In this document: positions 7,100-9,287 of the stretch, one piece after another
How positions within the stretch are numbered: position 1 is the stretch's first letter
How the letters are laid out: every line of letters begins with the position of its first letter
Assembly: GCA_002420115.1 (NCBI GenBank)
Contig: DIHK01000053.1
Location: forward strand, 530 to 9,816
Length of the DNA stretch: 9,287 nucleotides
Reading direction: 5' to 3'
Source of the DNA: Nitrospira sp. UBA5698
GTDB lineage: Bacteria; Nitrospirota; Nitrospiria; Nitrospirales; Nitrospiraceae
Translations under genes and position numbers: made by a program
The notes under the pieces: generated by a model
Told to the model about the DNA's origin: nothing
Seen by the model: the letters and a program-made list of their open reading frames with translations, nothing else
The model's database searches: none

Positions 7100-7115
7100 T
7101 GGATACATTATTGCA
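7100..7115 (+). promoter_or_regulatory. Candidate sigma-54 (-24/-12) promoter
   Basis: The bases TGGATACATTATTGCA have GG at 7101-7102 and GC at 7113-7114, separated by exactly ten bases as required for sigma-54. The -12 element TTGCA is perfect. The -24 element is only TGG, without the usual CAC that follows. The predicted start would lie about 40 bases before the ATG at 7169, a normal leader. No activator site is recognisable. The match is suggestive only. Confidence 0.3.
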
Positions 7116-7168
7116 TACCTACTCGACGTGCATTCCTCTACCTCAACCACTCACTAGGGAGGTGCGCT

Positions 7169-7654
7169 ATGCTGGCTGGCCGATTGGTGAGGCTGATCGA
7201 GAAGAACTCCGAAAAACTTGCTCGAGAGCTGAGCGAGAAAGTATGGAATTCTCCACGCTGTAGCGATTTGCGGAAAGTCCCACCCGACGAGCTTCAGGCC
7301 CGCACCCGCGAAATCTACCAAAACTTGAATAACTGGCTAATGGACATGACCGAGACCGAAATCGAGCGCCGCTACACGGAACTCGGTGCCCGACGAGCCG
7401 CTCAGGGCGTGGCCTATAGCCATTTCCTCTGGGCCATTACGGCAACGAGAGAGCACATGACGGCCTTTGTCCAACGTGAAGGGTTTTCTGATACTCCCAT
7501 GCAGTTGCAGGGAGAGCTGGAGCTGATGCATATCCTCGCGCAGTTCTTCGATCGCGCGTTGTATTTCACTGCCATGGGATATGAACAGGAACGGGCCCGT
7601 ATCGGCACAAACCTTCGCCGCCGCCGGGACGATCACCAGGCCGCCCACGCATAG
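7169..7654 (+). CDS. Stand-alone RsbRD-N-like helical sensor protein (putative)
   Basis: This 161-residue, apparently all-helical soluble protein begins MLAGRLVRLIEKNSEKLARE. The pattern of a helix with IEKNSEKLA, a proline-bounded linker (RKVPPDELQARTREIYQNLNNWL, about 36-57), an ERRYTELGARRAAQG helix (66-80) and a final helix pair matches my recollection of the RsbRD N-terminal domain. That domain is the sensory part of RsbT co-antagonist (stressosome) proteins. There is no STAS domain, so if the assignment is right this is a free-standing sensor module. The C-terminus is basic (RRRR at 150-153, then HQAAHA). The start is fixed by GGGAGGTG at 7157-7164, whose core GGAGG lies six bases before the ATG. 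It stands alone between a divergent purH and a long gap, so context gives no partner. A different four-helix-bundle family cannot be excluded. Confidence 0.7.
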   Translation: MLAGRLVRLIEKNSEKLARELSEKVWNSPRCSDLRKVPPDELQARTREIYQNLNNWLMDMTETEIERRYTELGARRAAQGVAYSHFLWAITATREHMTAFVQREGFSDTPMQLQGELELMHILAQFFDRALYFTAMGYEQERARIGTNLRRRRDDHQAAHA

Positions 7655-8324
7655 GCCTGCGCTAAAGAACATCGCAGGAGCGATCTCACTGGCGGGCTCA
7701 CGGTACAGTAGTGAGCCCGTCCTACGTCTTCCACAAAAAACACCTCGAGCCTGGAATACTCGAAATAAGTAGATAACCTCATTATGTCGCGCACATTAAC
7801 ATGGAGAGTGAGTCCGCCGCTTCAGACACCTCAGCAAGAAACGATCGTGCCACTGGCACCGACAGGGTCTGGAGAGACCATTCTCAACTCACCTGCCCAT
7901 TTCGGAACGATCCATGAGCCCTCGCAACCGAATCTGAGCATGACGAGCTTCGCGCTCTTCCTGGGAGAACCCAGACCAATCAGTAAACAGAGCCCCTCCT
8001 CCACCCCCCCGACGGCTATCACGTGATCAATTTTCACCCTAGTACATGCCTCAGCAATTATGGTACGGTCAGTTGTTGAACCCTGGATATCACATCATCC
8101 ACAGTGGGATCATGACCTCATGAACCATGCAGAGATACTCACCTGCAGCATGGCGTCCATGCTCCCTCCTGCGGTCGTTCTTCTTCACTTGCGACAGGCG
8201 AGTCCTTTGCCTACACATTTCTCCCGAGAGAGTTCGATGCGATTTCCCGCTTCACATGACGCAGCAAGCCACACACTATACTTTCACCGCATCATCACAG
8301 AACTGCTGTAAGGACTGATTCACC
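7655..8324. other. 670-bp gap without a convincing gene
   Basis: Apart from the hairpin at 7691-7721 this region has no gene I can defend. Three weak reading frames exist. One is on the plus strand at 7784-8026. A second, plus-strand 8060-8311, has its TAA stop forming the start of the next gene's ribosome binding site. The third is a minus-strand frame open from 8094 to 7834 with no ATG; a GTG at 8037 is its only plausible start. None has a ribosome binding site. TATACT at 8277-8282 is a good -10 hexamer for the coiled-coil gene, but the best -35 (TTCACA, 8251-8256) is 20 bases away, too far for a normal promoter. Loss of an old gene could explain the length. Confidence 0.5.
7691..7721 (+). 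terminator. Strong hairpin downstream of the RsbRD-like gene, no U-tract
   Basis: CGGGCTCAC (7693-7701) and GTGAGCCCG (7711-7719) are perfect nine-base inverted repeats around the loop GGTACAGTA. One G-T and one G-C pair extend the stem to eleven pairs. It starts 36 bases after the stop codon, where a terminator would be expected. No T-run follows on either strand, so it is not a standard intrinsic terminator; it may instead block exonucleases or bind a protein. A smaller inverted repeat, CCTGCG/CGCAGG, lies just upstream (7656-7678). Confidence 0.5.
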
Positions 8325-9287
8325 ATGAGCACACTGGGCAGATGGTTACAACCTCCCCCAAAGGGTTCTTTGGAGCAACAATACCAAGAGCTTGTCAATC
8401 TGCTACGGACCAAGGAACGGCTATTGGAGACAACGTCCCATGATCTGAAAGTCAAGACTGCAGCGATGCAGATTCTTGAACAGAAAATCATGTCATCGGA
8501 AACGCAGTTCAACTCAGCGCAACGAGAGCTCATCTCGCGCGGTGAGCAGATCAAGGCGCTCGAAACAGAATTAGCCCTCCGATCAAGGCGCGTGGCGGAT
8601 ATAGAGACTGATGGAATCGCAGCACAACAACAAGTGGCTGAGCTGAAATCAATCATCGCCGCCCAGACGGACGAGCTCCGCGGGGCCCAGCAAGCTCGTG
8701 ATGTCCTGAAGGAAGAGATTCGTGTCCTTCGCGAACATGTTGCCCAGCTCAATGCGGGACTGGCAGACCGTGATCAAGTTCGAGTCCGTATGGAGAAGCT
8801 GGAATCGGCACAAGATCGTGTCCATCTGCTGGAAGTTGAACTGAGTGATCGGGAAGCCGCCCATCGCCGCAGAATTCAGCAGCTTGAACAGCTTCTCGCG
8901 GAGCGAGATGAGCGGATTGGGGCATTTGATGTCAGCGCCGCCGCCCACGCAGATGAACTCCGTGGTGCGCAGCAAGCCTGCCAGACGGCCGAGCAGGCTC
9001 GTGAAGTCCTGAAGGAAGAAATCCGCATCCTCCGTGACCAAATCACCCAACTCAATGAAGGGCTCCCGGCCAGAGAACGCCTTCGCGCCCAAGTCAAAGA
9101 GTTGGAATCGATGCGCGGTCGTGTTCACCAGTTGGAGGTCGAACTGAGCGATCGAGAAGCCGCCCATCGCGGCACCATCCAGCAACTCGAACAAGCCCTC
9201 ACTGAACGAGACCGTCGCATCGAAGAATTTGATACAGTTACGGCCACGCAAGCGGACGAAGTTCGAGATGCCCTGGAGACCTGTCGA
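8325..9287 (+). CDS. Long repetitive coiled-coil protein, 3' end outside the window
   Basis: An open frame of 321 codons starts at the ATG at 8325 and is still open at the last base, so the gene is incomplete. AAGGA at 8310-8314, ten bases upstream, supports the start. There is no signal peptide or membrane segment; after a short N-terminus with LQPPPKG (8-14) the visible part is nearly continuous coiled coil, rich in Glu, Gln, Arg, Leu and Ala, with recurring ELRGAQQA, VLKEEIR, LEVELSDREAAH and IQQLEQ. From residue 116 it consists of imperfect repeats of about 94 and 101 residues, described separately. A single proline (P248) and several glycines may form flexible joints. Such proteins act as cytoplasmic scaffolds, SMC-like arms or the stalk of a C-terminal signalling domain; what lies beyond the window decides this. 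I cannot assign a family. Codon use looks like that of the neighbours. Confidence 0.85.
   Translation, partial: MSTLGRWLQPPPKGSLEQQYQELVNLLRTKERLLETTSHDLKVKTAAMQILEQKIMSSETQFNSAQRELISRGEQIKALETELALRSRRVADIETDGIAAQQQVAELKSIIAAQTDELRGAQQARDVLKEEIRVLREHVAQLNAGLADRDQVRVRMEKLESAQDRVHLLEVELSDREAAHRRRIQQLEQLLAERDERIGAFDVSAAAHADELRGAQQACQTAEQAREVLKEEIRILRDQITQLNEGLPARERLRAQVKELESMRGRVHQLEVELSDREAAHRGTIQQLEQALTERDRRIEEFDTVTATQADEVRDALETCR
8670..9287 (+). repeat. Internal protein-coding tandem repeats (94 aa, 101 aa, partial third)
   Basis: Copy one runs from residue 116 to 209 (8670-8951), copy two from 210 to 310 (8952-9254), and a third begins at 9255 with DEVRDALE. Shared blocks in order are DELRGAQQA, VLKEEIR(V/I)LR, a QLN-G-L segment, LES, RVH-LEVELSDREAAHR, IQQLEQ and ERD-RI--FD. 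Copy two has seven extra residues (CQTAEQA), exactly one heptad. The third copy is already diverged at its start. Confidence 0.85.

Larger units (their letters stand above)
6825..7168. other. Divergent intergenic region purH / RsbRD-like gene
   Basis: This 344-bp stretch separates two diverging genes. Its left third carries the purH ribosome binding site and promoter; its right end (7100-7164) carries the candidate sigma-54 site and the ribosome binding site of the next gene. A TTGACG at 7062-7067 resembles a -35 box but has no good -10 at the right distance. The segment 6920-7060 shows nothing I can assign. A plus-strand reading frame from 6944 is continuous with the downstream gene, but it has no ribosome binding site and crosses the regulatory sequences, so I do not treat it as part of the protein. 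Confidence 0.5.

Noticed and set aside
6944..7168. 75-codon N-terminal extension of the RsbRD-like protein
   Set aside because: A strong ribosome binding site directly precedes the ATG at 7169, and the extension has none and runs through the intergenic regulatory sequence.
8060..8311. Plus-strand frame of 83 codons ending 13 bases before the coiled-coil gene
   Set aside because: No ribosome binding site at its ATG, and a His/Ser/Met-rich composition unlike the neighbouring proteins; the position close to the next gene is the only point in its favour.
8276..9251. Two long minus-strand frames (158 and 200 codons)
   Set aside because: They are antisense to the coiled-coil gene, and their apparent repeats only mirror its repeats.
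1..9287. CRISPR arrays, insertion sequences, integrase or toxin-antitoxin genes
   Set aside because: No short regularly spaced repeats, terminal inverted repeats, transposase-like proteins or paired small toxin-antitoxin frames were found.

Overview
The window looks like an ordinary chromosomal segment of a free-living Gram-negative bacterium with a GC content a little above 50% by eye. The gene content, the tiny two-CxxC protein at the left edge and the stand-alone RsbRD-N-like protein are what I would expect of a Nitrospira-type genome (Nitrospirota). That assignment rests on my recall of similar proteins, not on a search. There are no rRNA or tRNA genes, insertion sequences, CRISPR arrays or phage genes.

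Left part, plus strand (3-3111): a 57-residue zinc-ribbon-like protein is followed by a roughly 290-bp gap. Then comes a tight three-gene run: rsmD (16S rRNA m2G966 methyltransferase), coaD (phosphopantetheine adenylyltransferase) and a class I aminotransferase of the AspC type. Both junctions are 4-base ATGA overlaps, so the three are almost certainly co-transcribed and translationally coupled. An FmdB-type zinc-ribbon protein with a long Ser/Thr/Pro tail follows after 61 bp with its own strong ribosome binding site.

Middle part, minus strand (3126-6824): read in the direction of transcription this is purH (bifunctional AICAR transformylase/IMP cyclohydrolase), a 187-bp gap, purD (GAR synthetase), a roughly 257-bp gap and a small coiled-coil lipoprotein. 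PurD carries out the second step of de novo purine synthesis and PurH the last two, so purH-purD is a partial purine cluster. A good extended -10 promoter lies upstream of purH, and the purH ribosome binding site fixes its start at 6824. The lipoprotein converges tail-to-tail on the fmdB-like gene with only 14 bp between them.

Right part, plus strand (7169-9287): a stand-alone RsbRD-N-like helical protein of 161 residues has a candidate sigma-54 site upstream. After a 670-bp stretch with no convincing gene, a large coiled-coil protein starts at 8325 and runs off the end of the window. Its internal repeats of 94 and 101 residues differ in length by exactly one heptad.

Most of the window is housekeeping metabolism. 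The parts worth a second look are the heptad-indel repeat protein, the RsbRD-N-like protein with its possible sigma-54 promoter, and the two unusual gaps (5084-5270 and 7655-8324). I do not see clear evidence of a new multi-gene system here.
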